Part shown: one piece after another, positions 30,568-40,451 of the stretch
Layout: each line of letters begins with the position of its first letter
Numbering within the stretch: the first letter of the stretch is position 1
NCBI GenBank assembly: GCA_016218105.1
Contig: JACRET010000068.1
Coordinates: forward strand, 38,729-102,728
DNA length: 64,000 nt
Source: Deltaproteobacteria bacterium
GTDB lineage: Bacteria > Desulfobacterota > GWC2-55-46
Direction of reading: 5' to 3'
Made by a program: the position numbers and the translations under genes
Notes under the pieces: generated by a model
Told to the model about the DNA's origin: nothing
The model's database searches: none
What the model saw: the letters and a program-made list of their open reading frames with translations, nothing else

Positions 30568-31740
30568 TCAGACCTCTCTTTGCGAAATGGCGCTACCGAG
30601 CCTCGCGCTATTATACCAGAACGGCGCTATGCCCCACCGCAACAAATTCTTTCCCCATCTCCGGCCAAGGAGGTCTATCTTGCACCACCAGTCATCGCCG
30701 CTGTTAAAGACACCCTTGACCCTGTCATGGAATATCCCCGCCTCTTCTATCTCCCCCATATCGATAAGAAGGCCGAGGAACTCAGCCTGGTCGTAGAGGT
30801 CGCATCTGTAAGGGTCCTTAATGTCCCTCACAAGGAACCTCCTGCAGAGCCCTTGCTTTGGGTCATAAAAACTTTCCTTAAGAAACCCAAACCCCTTTTC
30901 TATCGAGGCCTCAGCCTTGATATCGCCTATAAGCCCCCCGGCCTTTTTCAGGTTCTTTATAACAAAGCAGCTGTGGAAGCAGTCGATAAAATTGCCGGGC
31001 TCCTTGTCCGCGTAGTAGAACCAGGCCCCCCTTTCATCCTGCTCGCCTATCACCCAGTTCGCAAGCTCGATTGACTTCGCCCTCGCCGCATCTCTCACCT
31101 CAGCGCGTCCGTACCTTGCGTGGAGCGCGTAGGCGAAGGAGGCGTAGGCGTTGGCGTTAACGACTATCCTCGGCTCATCCACAGGGGCGTACGAGAGCGC
31201 AAGCCTTCCTGCCCCACTTTCCTTCACATGGAGCGATTCAAGGAAAGGCCAGGTGCCGTTGAACATCGCCATGGCGTCTTCTTTCAGCTCTTTTTCGCCA
31301 GCGATAAAAAGCAGCGCCTCCATCACATAGGGTGTATGCGTTACGAAAGGCACCTCCCTGTCATACAGGCCGTTCTTTGACATCCAGGGAAAACCAAGCC
31401 CCCATGCCCATTCGTCCTGAGAGGACTTCCTGCCGGAAGCCAGTCTTTTGAGGATGTCCAGAGACCCCTTTTGAGGCGTTCCCACCGTGTACCTTGAAGT
31501 CAGTATCAGGTGGGCCGCCGTTATGGGATGGAGTATCGGAGAAGCCCCGATCAACAACCTTGACAACGAAGGGAGCGCCCAGTCAAGGAGCGAGAATATG
31601 ACGGCCCCGGCCTTGCCGGTAAAATCCCCTTCATAGAACCTCTTCCTTATGCCGACCCCGGCTGGCGTGGCCCAGAGATCATATGGGTCGTATGAGGCGT
31701 ATCCGTCAAGTTCACGCAATGGCTTCAATCTGATAGACAC
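30568..31740 (-). CDS. Uncharacterised protein of polysaccharide cluster, possibly alpha/alpha-barrel fold
   Basis: 390 aa, no recognised motif; helical-hairpin-rich with aromatic/acidic segments (YAPVDEPRIVVNANAYASFAYALHARYG, QDERGAWFYYADKEPGNFIDCFHSCFVIKNL). Confidence 0.6.
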   Translation of the reverse strand: MSIRLKPLRELDGYASYDPYDLWATPAGVGIRKRFYEGDFTGKAGAVIFSLLDWALPSLSRLLIGASPILHPITAAHLILTSRYTVGTPQKGSLDILKRLASGRKSSQDEWAWGLGFPWMSKNGLYDREVPFVTHTPYVMEALLFIAGEKELKEDAMAMFNGTWPFLESLHVKESGAGRLALSYAPVDEPRIVVNANAYASFAYALHARYGRAEVRDAARAKSIELANWVIGEQDERGAWFYYADKEPGNFIDCFHSCFVIKNLKKAGGLIGDIKAEASIEKGFGFLKESFYDPKQGLCRRFLVRDIKDPYRCDLYDQAEFLGLLIDMGEIEEAGIFHDRVKGVFNSGDDWWCKIDLLGRRWGKNLLRWGIAPFWYNSARLGSAISQREV

Positions 31741-32798
31741 TCCATGTAAAGTTGGGCAAACCTTCGGGCGGTCAGGTCAGGTGAAAAATATCTTTTTACA
31801 AACCTGACGTTCTCACTTGAGATCGACTCCCATAGCCCCTGGTCAGACAGTATATGATCGATCTTGGCGTACAGGTCATCAGCATCTCCAGGCTCCACGA
31901 AAAAACCGTTCTTATTGTCCGTAAAGATGTCAGGGATGCCTCCGGCCCTTGTCGTCACGACCGGCAATCCAAAGCTTGCCGCCTCGGTTATGGCCAGGGG
32001 AAACCCTTCGCCATAATAGGTTGGCAGAGAGAAAAGGTTGGCGCTTTCAAAAAGAGCCGCCTTCGCGGCCCCGGTCACATTGCCGTGGAATGTTATGAAA
32101 TCATAATTGCGCTTGCGGGCATATTCCTTTAGCTCCGCGAGATCTGGGCCGTCTCCGGCGATATCGAGGACAACGCCCGGATAATCCTCTTTGAGCTTGC
32201 CGCAGGCGTCAGCGAGTTCAAAGGCACCCTTTTCCTTAACGATCCTGGAGAGGTAAAGTATCCTCGGCCCTGTCTCACTTTCCCGTGAATATGCCCTCGC
32301 CCGTACGCTTGCCGCCTCATTGACGAAACAGTAGTAGCCGACCTCTATCCTGCAGTCAAAACCCCACCTGACAAGCTCTTCCTTGAAGACCTTTCCGAGC
32401 ACGCAGATCGATTTTGCCCTGTTAAAGACGGACTTGAACATAAAAAGACGGATCCCCCTCAAACTCTTCTGGAAAGGTATGTCCCATCCGTGTATGAAGA
32501 CTATTACCTTCCTCGAATGGAGCAGCGACACCAGCATAAAGATCGCGTCCCTGGCTATCGCGGAAAAGTTAAGGGATGTATTAAAATGGACTACGTCGCC
32601 CGTGGAACGGAGCTTCTTCATAAACCTGAAAAGTACCCGCGCAAACAGAAGGGGCTTTGATTTCATCTTGACCGGAAATCCGAAATAATCGATAGTCGGG
32701 CTTTCGTCAAGGATGGCCTTGCAATATGAGGACACGCCTCCGACCTCTTTAAGATCGGGGCCTACGAACAATATCCTGGCCGGTTTACTCATTTTCAA
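31725..32798 (-). CDS. Glycosyltransferase family 4
   Basis: 357 aa, GT-B; GPRILYLSRIVKEKGAFELADA..., PTYYGEGFPLAITEAASFGLPVVTTRAGGIPDI. Confidence 0.88.
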   Translation of the reverse strand: MKMSKPARILFVGPDLKEVGGVSSYCKAILDESPTIDYFGFPVKMKSKPLLFARVLFRFMKKLRSTGDVVHFNTSLNFSAIARDAIFMLVSLLHSRKVIVFIHGWDIPFQKSLRGIRLFMFKSVFNRAKSICVLGKVFKEELVRWGFDCRIEVGYYCFVNEAASVRARAYSRESETGPRILYLSRIVKEKGAFELADACGKLKEDYPGVVLDIAGDGPDLAELKEYARKRNYDFITFHGNVTGAAKAALFESANLFSLPTYYGEGFPLAITEAASFGLPVVTTRAGGIPDIFTDNKNGFFVEPGDADDLYAKIDHILSDQGLWESISSENVRFVKRYFSPDLTARRFAQLYMECLSD

Positions 32799-33243
32799 GG
32801 TTGCAAAGTTTAGTAATGTCGACGTCTTTCTTTATTATCCTGGCCGGCACCCCGGCAACCACACAGTCGCTAGGGACATCGGCTATCACTACGGCGTTTG
32901 CCCCTATGAGCACCCTGTCGCATATCTTTACGGCGCCCAGAACCTTTGCGCCCGTCCCTATGTAAACGTTGTTGCCGATGACCGGGGCCCCCGCCATGTT
33001 CGAGCGTCCGCCTATGGTGACGTTAGGCCCAATTATGACGTTTTCGCCTATCACGGCTGATTTATGTATTACGACCCCGATGCCGCCGTAGCCCAAAAAG
33101 GACTTTTTGCCGATCGTGCATTCATACGGGATCGAACTGTTGTAAATAAGGAATATCAGCAGCTTCAAGAGCTTCGGCGCTACGGGTATCCTGTACCTGT
33201 AAAGCAGGTTGGCGAGCCTGTAGATGGCCACTGCGTTAAGCAT
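32785..33243 (-). CDS. Serine acetyltransferase-like hexapeptide (LbH) acyltransferase
   Basis: 152 aa, GGIGVVIHKSAVIGENVIIGPNVTIGGRS...VLGAVKICDRVLIGANAVV. Confidence 0.85.
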   Translation of the reverse strand: MLNAVAIYRLANLLYRYRIPVAPKLLKLLIFLIYNSSIPYECTIGKKSFLGYGGIGVVIHKSAVIGENVIIGPNVTIGGRSNMAGAPVIGNNVYIGTGAKVLGAVKICDRVLIGANAVVIADVPSDCVVAGVPARIIKKDVDITKLCNLENE

Positions 33244-34450
33244 GGGCGTCCTCCGTGCGATCTTTACGCAAGGCGCTGTGTTTAACGCCGTAGAGTACGC
33301 CGAAAGAGCCGATGTGGCACGGCCAGAGAAGCGTACTTTTCGCGTAGCTGAAGGCTTTTTTCCTGTATTCGTCCCTGTGCCTCATGACCTCATTCGACCA
33401 CGCTACAACCGGATGGGCGTCCGAGGCAAGGAGGTCTATCACATATCCCGACCCCTCAGACCGGACTATCCGCGCGATCTCCGAGACGCCTTCGGTCGTA
33501 ATGATGGCAAGCCCGGCCGCGATATATTCGGCGAACTTTATCGGAAAAGCGACGTGGTTGACGATATTGTCCTCCCGTAGAAGAAAACCGAAGTCTCCGG
33601 CTGCGAGATATGACGTCACCTCGTCCTGCCGAACGGATCTGACGGCATACGCGCCTGTCTTTATACTGCCTCCGAGAACGCTTTCGGCCATTTTTATATC
33701 CGGGGTCAGCACAAGGAGCCTTGCCGTATCATCAACCGCCGATATCATGGAGAAGAGCCTTACCGTCTCGTCAAACATCTGCCATTTGTTAAGGCTGCCG
33801 GAATATACGTACACCTTATCGGAGCGCGAAAAACCGAGGGCGCTTCTGAGAGCAGCTGAATCTTTTTCATGAATATCCGCGCCGCCGAATGAGCAGCAGG
33901 GTATCACCGTATCCGCCGCCCTTCCATATTTTTTCAGCAGGTGAGAGGAAAGGCTGTGCGTCACCGCGTTCAGCCGCCAGGCCTTTTTCGCGATGACCTT
34001 CTCGATCCGGGAAAAGAGAAAGGCCTTGATCCGCGCTTTAGTCCCGCCGCCGTAAAACAATATCTCTTCTGGCACAGCGCCCCTGAAGTCATATACGAAG
34101 CCGGTCTTGCCGCTGGTCCCTCTTGTCGCGAACAGACACCCGAGCCCGCCCCACACCTCCCTGGCGTATATGTGCGACGGCCCGTCTTTTTTTACAACCC
34201 CGGCGGCCTTGGCGGCGCAGTTGATATAATTCAAAAAGGCGTTCCCTGAGGGCTTTACAAAATATCCCTTTATACCTGAAGCAAGCAGTTCGGCCTCGAA
34301 CCCCTTAGACTTTTCGTCAGCCTCATCGAGTATGCAGAGTAGCGCCACCTTTAAACCTGACGAACTCAGGTATGCCAGCGGGGCCACCACCTGAGACCTC
34401 ATGTAACCTTGAGACGCTATCCTGTGAGGTATTACGGCCAGTATGTCCAT
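33236..34450 (-). CDS. Glycosyltransferase (GT4-like)
   Basis: 404 aa, GT-B-like; VYVYSGSLNKWQMFDETVRLFSMI, FPIKFAEYIAAGLAIITTEGVSEIARIV. Confidence 0.75.
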   Translation of the reverse strand: MDILAVIPHRIASQGYMRSQVVAPLAYLSSSGLKVALLCILDEADEKSKGFEAELLASGIKGYFVKPSGNAFLNYINCAAKAAGVVKKDGPSHIYAREVWGGLGCLFATRGTSGKTGFVYDFRGAVPEEILFYGGGTKARIKAFLFSRIEKVIAKKAWRLNAVTHSLSSHLLKKYGRAADTVIPCCSFGGADIHEKDSAALRSALGFSRSDKVYVYSGSLNKWQMFDETVRLFSMISAVDDTARLLVLTPDIKMAESVLGGSIKTGAYAVRSVRQDEVTSYLAAGDFGFLLREDNIVNHVAFPIKFAEYIAAGLAIITTEGVSEIARIVRSEGSGYVIDLLASDAHPVVAWSNEVMRHRDEYRKKAFSYAKSTLLWPCHIGSFGVLYGVKHSALRKDRTEDAHA

Positions 34451-35941
34451 TTAGTTTAGGTCGATCTTTACTACAGCGTACGGCCTTAATCTGAAAGTCA
34501 CCGCTCCTCCGCTTACGGCCGCGCTGGAGCCGTTTGAATAGCTGTCCAGATAGCCTATGTACATCTTCTCAACGGACCAGGGCTGCGGCTCAGTGTCGGA
34601 AGGCTTCGCCTCGACATCAGACGATAGTAGCTCGACCCCCGTTATCTGTGTTATGTCAGGGACGTTATCCAGCTTGACGGAGCCGGTTGATTCAGCCGCC
34701 CCTTCGTTTATAATGACCATTGATCTGCCGGATGATCCGCTGAAAAGATACGCGGATGTCTTGCCCGGGTTTTCGCTGTAGTCGATGAGCGAGCGTCCTT
34801 CCAGAGCGTCTATTATCATCTTCTGGGCCAGTCCGAAGGGCAGCACCCGCCATCTGGACGTCTTTGCGGTGTCAGGTATGCCTATCGCCCCGAGCTCTTC
34901 GGAATAGCCTGTCCAGAAGGCCCCGTCAGACCACTCAGCGAGCCCTCCGAAAACAGGAAGGGAATGTACGCATGAATATTCTATATCCCTGTGCTTCACC
35001 ATGTAAAGCAGATAACGCGCGTACACGGCGGCTGACTTGAATTTCCTGTCGTACTCGTCAGGATCCCCTGAGTGCCTCCATTCGGTGATGGCAAGCCTGG
35101 TTTTGAAAAAACCTTTACCTCGGAGATAGGTGACGATCTCGTCAGTGATCCTGTCAGTAAAGTCCACCTGGTTATAATAGTGAACGGCGGCGTAATCTAT
35201 GTGCCTCTCGTATCCTTTCAGACCGGAAAGCGCCCTATCCGTCCAGCTTCTTGACTTACCATCCCATATATTGATCTGTATGCAGAACTTCGCCTTTGGG
35301 TCTACCTTTAAAACCGCGTCTATAAAGGCCTTTACGACCTTTGCATATTTTTCCGGGGAGAAATGCAGGGACTCGGAATAATCCTCATTGCCGAGTTCCC
35401 AGAACAAAACCTTATAACCGCCCTTTTTTATGAATTCGGCATAGCCTGCCGCGTATTGCGCCGCCGCTTGCGAGAGATTGTCGGCCGTGTCTTTTACCGT
35501 CTTGTCATTCGCGTCGTAAAAATACCTTACGTCCAGCATCGGGATAGAGGCCACTCCGTTGGCTTTGGCGAAATCATAATACTGTTTGGCGGTCATGTAA
35601 TTATAGCCAAGCGCCTTCAGGGGCTTTGTCCTGAAGGAAGATTGCACAAGCGCGAGGCTCGCCTCCTCGCTCCTCCAGTCCCATCTCTGCATGGAGGCAA
35701 GCCGCAGAACAGGATTGCCAAGGCCGTAGAGAACTTCGGCGAATTGTACGCCTTCGCCGTTCATATCCGTTAATCTGGTGAAGTCTGTCGGTTGGATAGC
35801 GAACGACTCGGCGTCCGTGCAAAAATAAAATGATTTCTTCACGCTTCCTGTATTGCCGTTTAAGACCATAGCGCCCTCGCAAGGCGCGTGAAAGACCGCG
35901 GCCGACAATATCAGCAGGGCTGAGATCCAAAATTTCTTCAT
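34451..35941 (-). CDS. Secreted glycoside-hydrolase-like protein (clan GH-A-like fold)
   Basis: 496 aa; signal peptide; KVLFWELGNEDYSES and LAITEWRHSGDP as candidate acid/base and nucleophile motifs. Confidence 0.7.
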   Translation of the reverse strand: MKKFWISALLILSAAVFHAPCEGAMVLNGNTGSVKKSFYFCTDAESFAIQPTDFTRLTDMNGEGVQFAEVLYGLGNPVLRLASMQRWDWRSEEASLALVQSSFRTKPLKALGYNYMTAKQYYDFAKANGVASIPMLDVRYFYDANDKTVKDTADNLSQAAAQYAAGYAEFIKKGGYKVLFWELGNEDYSESLHFSPEKYAKVVKAFIDAVLKVDPKAKFCIQINIWDGKSRSWTDRALSGLKGYERHIDYAAVHYYNQVDFTDRITDEIVTYLRGKGFFKTRLAITEWRHSGDPDEYDRKFKSAAVYARYLLYMVKHRDIEYSCVHSLPVFGGLAEWSDGAFWTGYSEELGAIGIPDTAKTSRWRVLPFGLAQKMIIDALEGRSLIDYSENPGKTSAYLFSGSSGRSMVIINEGAAESTGSVKLDNVPDITQITGVELLSSDVEAKPSDTEPQPWSVEKMYIGYLDSYSNGSSAAVSGGAVTFRLRPYAVVKIDLN

Positions 35942-37188
35942 TGTGCCTCCGTAGCCGTCAAAAGCTCATCTCTGTGCCGCAGCGCCTTGTTTATGAGGAC
36001 ATATGCATACAGGAATATCGCCCCGTCCGGCCCTTCGTAAAACATCGGAATAAACATCGACAGCAGCAATACATATATGAATGACGCGAAGCCCGCAAAA
36101 GAATGGAATGAGTTCTTGTAAAGATACACGATCAAAAAGGCTGAAAGGGCTATGCCTGCGGCCCCGGCCTCCGTTATGATGGAGACGTACGCGGGCAACC
36201 CGGTGGGAGCGACTGTTTCTTCGTATATCTTCCCGTAAGTGACCATCGTCCTGGGTATCTGATTTACGTAAAGGCCCCCCATCGATTGGGACGCCCTGGA
36301 TATGAACTCGCCAAGTCCTGAACCCATCCAATAGCTCTCTTTGAGGAGATGAAATCCGTAATTAACGACAGCCACGGCCCCGTGCTCGGCGTCAAAGAAC
36401 CTGTGAAAGATAAATACGACATAAGGCTCATCACTGTAAGCGTCTAAAATGTAATATATCCCAAAAACCAGCATCAGAGCCAGCCCAAGGGCCACGTATT
36501 TCCTCCTGTGGAACAGGCCCAGAAGCAGAGAAACGGCCCCGAAAATATAGACGAACATCGAATCGCCTAGCTTGAAGGAAAAGAGCATCGCCAGGATGGA
36601 AAACAGCAGAAGAACCCTGGAACGGCCTTTACATCCCCAGTATACGAAGATCGATGCCAGCAGAACTAAAAAAAGAAACCTGCTCTTGTTGTTGGCTATC
36701 TGAAAGGTTCCTGAATACATGTCGAGCACATGCTCGTCAAGGTTTGGGAAAAGCAGGTCTGCCGGAAGCTGAAGCACTCCTATAATAACAAACAGCGGCA
36801 GAAAAACCCTGTAAGCGTCTCTCGAAGATATCTTCTGCACAAGCAGCAACGGAGCTAAGTACGCGGCATATAAGACGAACTGTACCAAGCCTGTCACCCG
36901 CCTGTTAAGCATCAGAGAAACCGCAAGGCTTAAAGATAGCGTGGCAAGCATCAAAAGTATTATCAGCTGATCCCGCCTTACCTTGAAATCAGACTTGAGA
37001 AGATTCGACACCGCGAAAATGCCAATAAAAATCATCATCAGGTCGACCATATTGCCGGCCTTGGCGAACTGCCGTATTAACAGGCCGAATACGGACATTG
37101 CAATGACCGAGGCCGCGACGAGCTTGACGCTTAGGTCCCTTATCATAAAATGCGCCTTAACGGCGGTATTTGAGCCGATCTGTTCCAT
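35938..37188 (-). CDS. O-antigen ligase/polymerase-like (Wzy) membrane protein
   Basis: 416 aa, ~10 hydrophobic segments, position in cluster. Confidence 0.65.
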   Translation of the reverse strand: MEQIGSNTAVKAHFMIRDLSVKLVAASVIAMSVFGLLIRQFAKAGNMVDLMMIFIGIFAVSNLLKSDFKVRRDQLIILLMLATLSLSLAVSLMLNRRVTGLVQFVLYAAYLAPLLLVQKISSRDAYRVFLPLFVIIGVLQLPADLLFPNLDEHVLDMYSGTFQIANNKSRFLFLVLLASIFVYWGCKGRSRVLLLFSILAMLFSFKLGDSMFVYIFGAVSLLLGLFHRRKYVALGLALMLVFGIYYILDAYSDEPYVVFIFHRFFDAEHGAVAVVNYGFHLLKESYWMGSGLGEFISRASQSMGGLYVNQIPRTMVTYGKIYEETVAPTGLPAYVSIITEAGAAGIALSAFLIVYLYKNSFHSFAGFASFIYVLLLSMFIPMFYEGPDGAIFLYAYVLINKALRHRDELLTATEAQ

Positions 37189-38358
37189 CTATAAACCTTT
37201 TAAAAATCCAGAATATATCCCTTCCAATCTCAGGCCCTGGGTCTTCGCGTTATACTCCTCAAGTATGTGGGATCTTCCCGCCATCGCTATTGCGCCCCAG
37301 CTGTCCTGGTGGGTAATAAGCCATTCAAGTTTTTGCGCAAGGGCTTCCGGGTCCCTTTCTCCTGCGAGAAAGCCGGAAACGCCGTCCTTTATCACGCTCT
37401 TTATATCGCAATGAGACGTACTCACGACCGGCATGCCGCTTGCCGACATCTCTATTATCGTCACAGGCGCGCCTCCTTCCGTGTCGCCGTCCGAGGCGGT
37501 TACGCTTGGCGACAGAAAGATGTGGTTCCTGTAAGCCTCTTCCAAAAGAAAGTCATAGGGTTTGTACCCCAAAAGCCTTGTCACCTTCTTGAGCTTGTAA
37601 CGCTCGATAACCTCAAGTATCTTCTTCTTTTCAGTTTCCTCCCTTTTCTGCCCGGTAGAGTCGCCTATCAAGGTGACCCGGACTTGAGGAAATCTTTCCC
37701 TCAGAAGGCCTATGGATTCGAGGGCGTAGGGTATACCCTTTTTTTCCCTGAAACTCCCCGCAATGAGTATATTGATCAGCCCGTCATTGCCGATCTTCCT
37801 CTGTACAAAGGGTATCCTGTCCACATCTACCCCGAGCGCGTGGACCCTGACCTTCTCTTTTGGACAGCCGAGCGCCATCAGGCACTCGGCCATGTGAGGG
37901 CCTTCACATAGGAACAGGTCTGCCTTGTCGAAAAGCCTCTTATATCTCTCGATCCAAACCGGATGCTGTGTCGGAAGCATGTTGACGTCATACCCGTAGA
38001 ATGTGACGACATGACGGAGCCCGAATTTTTTTGCAAGGCCCAGATCTAAAAAACCCCTGTCGCCCAGATGCGAATGCAGAAGAAAAGGCCTCTCATTCCT
38101 TGCCGCGCTGGCGTAAGCAAAGGGATAGCTCCTTACCCCTCCCCGCTCCATGACCTTGAGGAGATAATTGCCTGCTTTTGAAGGAACATATACGGGCTCC
38201 CACGGGAACTGGTCGAGGTTCTGTTTTGAGAGCGTCAGCACGATATGCCTGAAAGAGGCCACGTTCTTTATCTGACCGTAGAGCCACGTCATCGTAAGAG
38301 GAAGCCAGGTGGCCACCGAATGCGCCACAGTCTGTTTCGCCGTTCTGTTTTTCTTCAT
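37189..38358 (-). CDS. Glycosyltransferase family 4
   Basis: 389 aa; LINILIAGSFREKKGIPYALESIGLL..., DGDTEGGAPVTIIEMSASGMPVVSTSHCDI. Confidence 0.88.
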   Translation of the reverse strand: MKKNRTAKQTVAHSVATWLPLTMTWLYGQIKNVASFRHIVLTLSKQNLDQFPWEPVYVPSKAGNYLLKVMERGGVRSYPFAYASAARNERPFLLHSHLGDRGFLDLGLAKKFGLRHVVTFYGYDVNMLPTQHPVWIERYKRLFDKADLFLCEGPHMAECLMALGCPKEKVRVHALGVDVDRIPFVQRKIGNDGLINILIAGSFREKKGIPYALESIGLLRERFPQVRVTLIGDSTGQKREETEKKKILEVIERYKLKKVTRLLGYKPYDFLLEEAYRNHIFLSPSVTASDGDTEGGAPVTIIEMSASGMPVVSTSHCDIKSVIKDGVSGFLAGERDPEALAQKLEWLITHQDSWGAIAMAGRSHILEEYNAKTQGLRLEGIYSGFLKGL

Positions 38359-38494
38359 ATATACTCTATCTGTTTTCGCAAATGACCATCACGGTGTCGA
38401 TCACGTCCATCCGCGCGAATTCTATCCCTTGCGCGTTTTTTGGCAGGACTTCAGCCGATATGTCTATCCCCATGAGCCTTCCATGACTGTTCGC

Positions 38495-40441
38495 TCATCT
38501 CGCGACCCTCTCCGGCGGCTGGCATTCCAAATGCCTTCCTTCCACCATCCTTCTCCACCACAGCCCCAGGCATATTACCCTCCAAAGGGCCTGAGGATCG
38601 ACCCTGTTAATATCGTCATACGCGTGCATAAGGCCCTTAACATCGATGTACGGACATGACGTGTCTTTGAGGTTCCGCTCTATAACGTGCTTCGAATTCG
38701 CAAGCCATTCACGCCACGGGAACGGGAAGCCCATCTTGTTCTTCCTCCAGACTATCTTTTCGGGCAATATGTCCCTGGTCGCCTGCCTGAGTATCCACTT
38801 GTGCCAGCCATCCCTGATAAGATATTCTGGCGGCAGCGTGAAGGCGAAATCAACGACCCTGTAATCGAGGAAAGGAGCCCGCGCTTCGATGGGTATGCCG
38901 AACGTGGACTTGTTCCCGGACCTCAGCCAGTAATTCATCAACCACCCGGTCATGTTGTCGAGCATGCGGCCTTCAAAGTCGCCTCTCTTCTTTTCACGCT
39001 CTTTTATATCCTCATTATTCGCGTAAACGCCTTTAAGAAGCCTCTTTGTTCGCGAGCGCAGCGTATTAGCGTTGTCCGCGCCGATAAACAGCTTGACCAG
39101 GGTCTTAAGAGAAGAGTTTTCGGTATTGGAGCGTATCTCCCTTAAGAGATCGAGCCCCCTGCCCCGCCTCAAAAGATGCCTTAAAAAAGGCATATAGTAC
39201 TCCGCGTGATACCCCGCCAGCACCTCGTCGCCAGCGGAGCCTGTTATTACGACCTTTATCCCTTTAGACCTTATCGTCCTTCTCAAGGCCTGGTTAGTGT
39301 GGAGGTTCGGGCTGTGGAAGGGTTCCTCCTCCACGCGCATGAACTCATCCGCCTCCACCCAGAAATCGTCATTCCCGGGGTAAATGACGTTATAGTCAAT
39401 CTTCGCAGGATAGAGCTCGGCCAGAGACCGCGCGTAAGGCTCTTCATCCGAGTGTTCCTCTTTGAACTTGATGGTGAAAGTCTTTATTCGCTCCGGCAAT
39501 TCCTTCGCGGCAAGGGCTACCACGGCGGAGGAGTCCATGCCTCCGCTCAACTCGAAACCGACAGGCACGTCGGCCCGGAGGCGGAGCCTGACGGCGTCTG
39601 TTATCAGTTCCCTGCACCTGTCCGTCGCCTCGCCTGGTGAAATGTCTTTTATGCCGAGCCTGTGCGCTGGCAGGGACCAGTATCTTTCCACCTTAAGAGA
39701 AAGCTCCTTGCCTGCCCACGCGAATGACGCCGGCGGAAAATCCTCAATGCCCTGCCAGAAGGTGCCGTCAAGGTCCCTCCAGCCGTTAACGACGTAATCG
39801 TCCACAGCCTGCGGGCGCACAGGAAAACCGGCGTTCCCGCAAGCCCCGAGTATAGACTTAATTTCGGAAGCCCAGTACAAGACGCCGTCCTTTACGGCGT
39901 AGTAGAGCGGAGATTTGCCTACTCTGTCCCTCGCGAAAAGGAGCGCGGATTTCCTTGAGTCGTAGAGCGCCAATGCCATTGGGCCGTTGAGCCTGGCAAA
40001 CACGCCAGTGCCCCACGCCAGATATCCGTTTATTATGACCTCGGTGTCCGAAAATGTCTTGAATGGCGAGCCGTACTTCTCCAGCTCGTCTCTGAGCTCG
40101 ACGTAGTTGTATATCTCGCCGTTGAAAGACACGCAGACGCTGCCGTCCATGCTCCACATCGGCTGATGGCCCGCGGGGCTGAGTTCGACGATGGAATACC
40201 TCGTGTGGGCAAAGGCGATGTCGTGCGGAAAGCCCGCCGCATCGATGGAAGGCAGGCTTTCCTTGATTATCAGATCACTTTCAGCGCCCGCGAAATCGCC
40301 GTGACGCCCGTTCGTGGTATTTATGAGTGCGAAACCCTCGTCATCCGGGCCTCTGTGCCTGATGGAACGCGCCATGCGCTTTATGACTTCGGTTTCGTTA
40401 TCAGGTCTGGCGCGCCTGAAATATCCAGCTATGCCGCACAT
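38495..40441 (-). CDS. asnB: Asparagine synthase (glutamine-hydrolysing) family protein, second copy
   Basis: 648 aa; MCGIAGYF, VGFELSGGMDSSAVVAL. Confidence 0.9.
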   Translation of the reverse strand: MCGIAGYFRRARPDNETEVIKRMARSIRHRGPDDEGFALINTTNGRHGDFAGAESDLIIKESLPSIDAAGFPHDIAFAHTRYSIVELSPAGHQPMWSMDGSVCVSFNGEIYNYVELRDELEKYGSPFKTFSDTEVIINGYLAWGTGVFARLNGPMALALYDSRKSALLFARDRVGKSPLYYAVKDGVLYWASEIKSILGACGNAGFPVRPQAVDDYVVNGWRDLDGTFWQGIEDFPPASFAWAGKELSLKVERYWSLPAHRLGIKDISPGEATDRCRELITDAVRLRLRADVPVGFELSGGMDSSAVVALAAKELPERIKTFTIKFKEEHSDEEPYARSLAELYPAKIDYNVIYPGNDDFWVEADEFMRVEEEPFHSPNLHTNQALRRTIRSKGIKVVITGSAGDEVLAGYHAEYYMPFLRHLLRRGRGLDLLREIRSNTENSSLKTLVKLFIGADNANTLRSRTKRLLKGVYANNEDIKEREKKRGDFEGRMLDNMTGWLMNYWLRSGNKSTFGIPIEARAPFLDYRVVDFAFTLPPEYLIRDGWHKWILRQATRDILPEKIVWRKNKMGFPFPWREWLANSKHVIERNLKDTSCPYIDVKGLMHAYDDINRVDPQALWRVICLGLWWRRMVEGRHLECQPPERVAR

Positions 40442-40451
40442 GAATCCTCCA

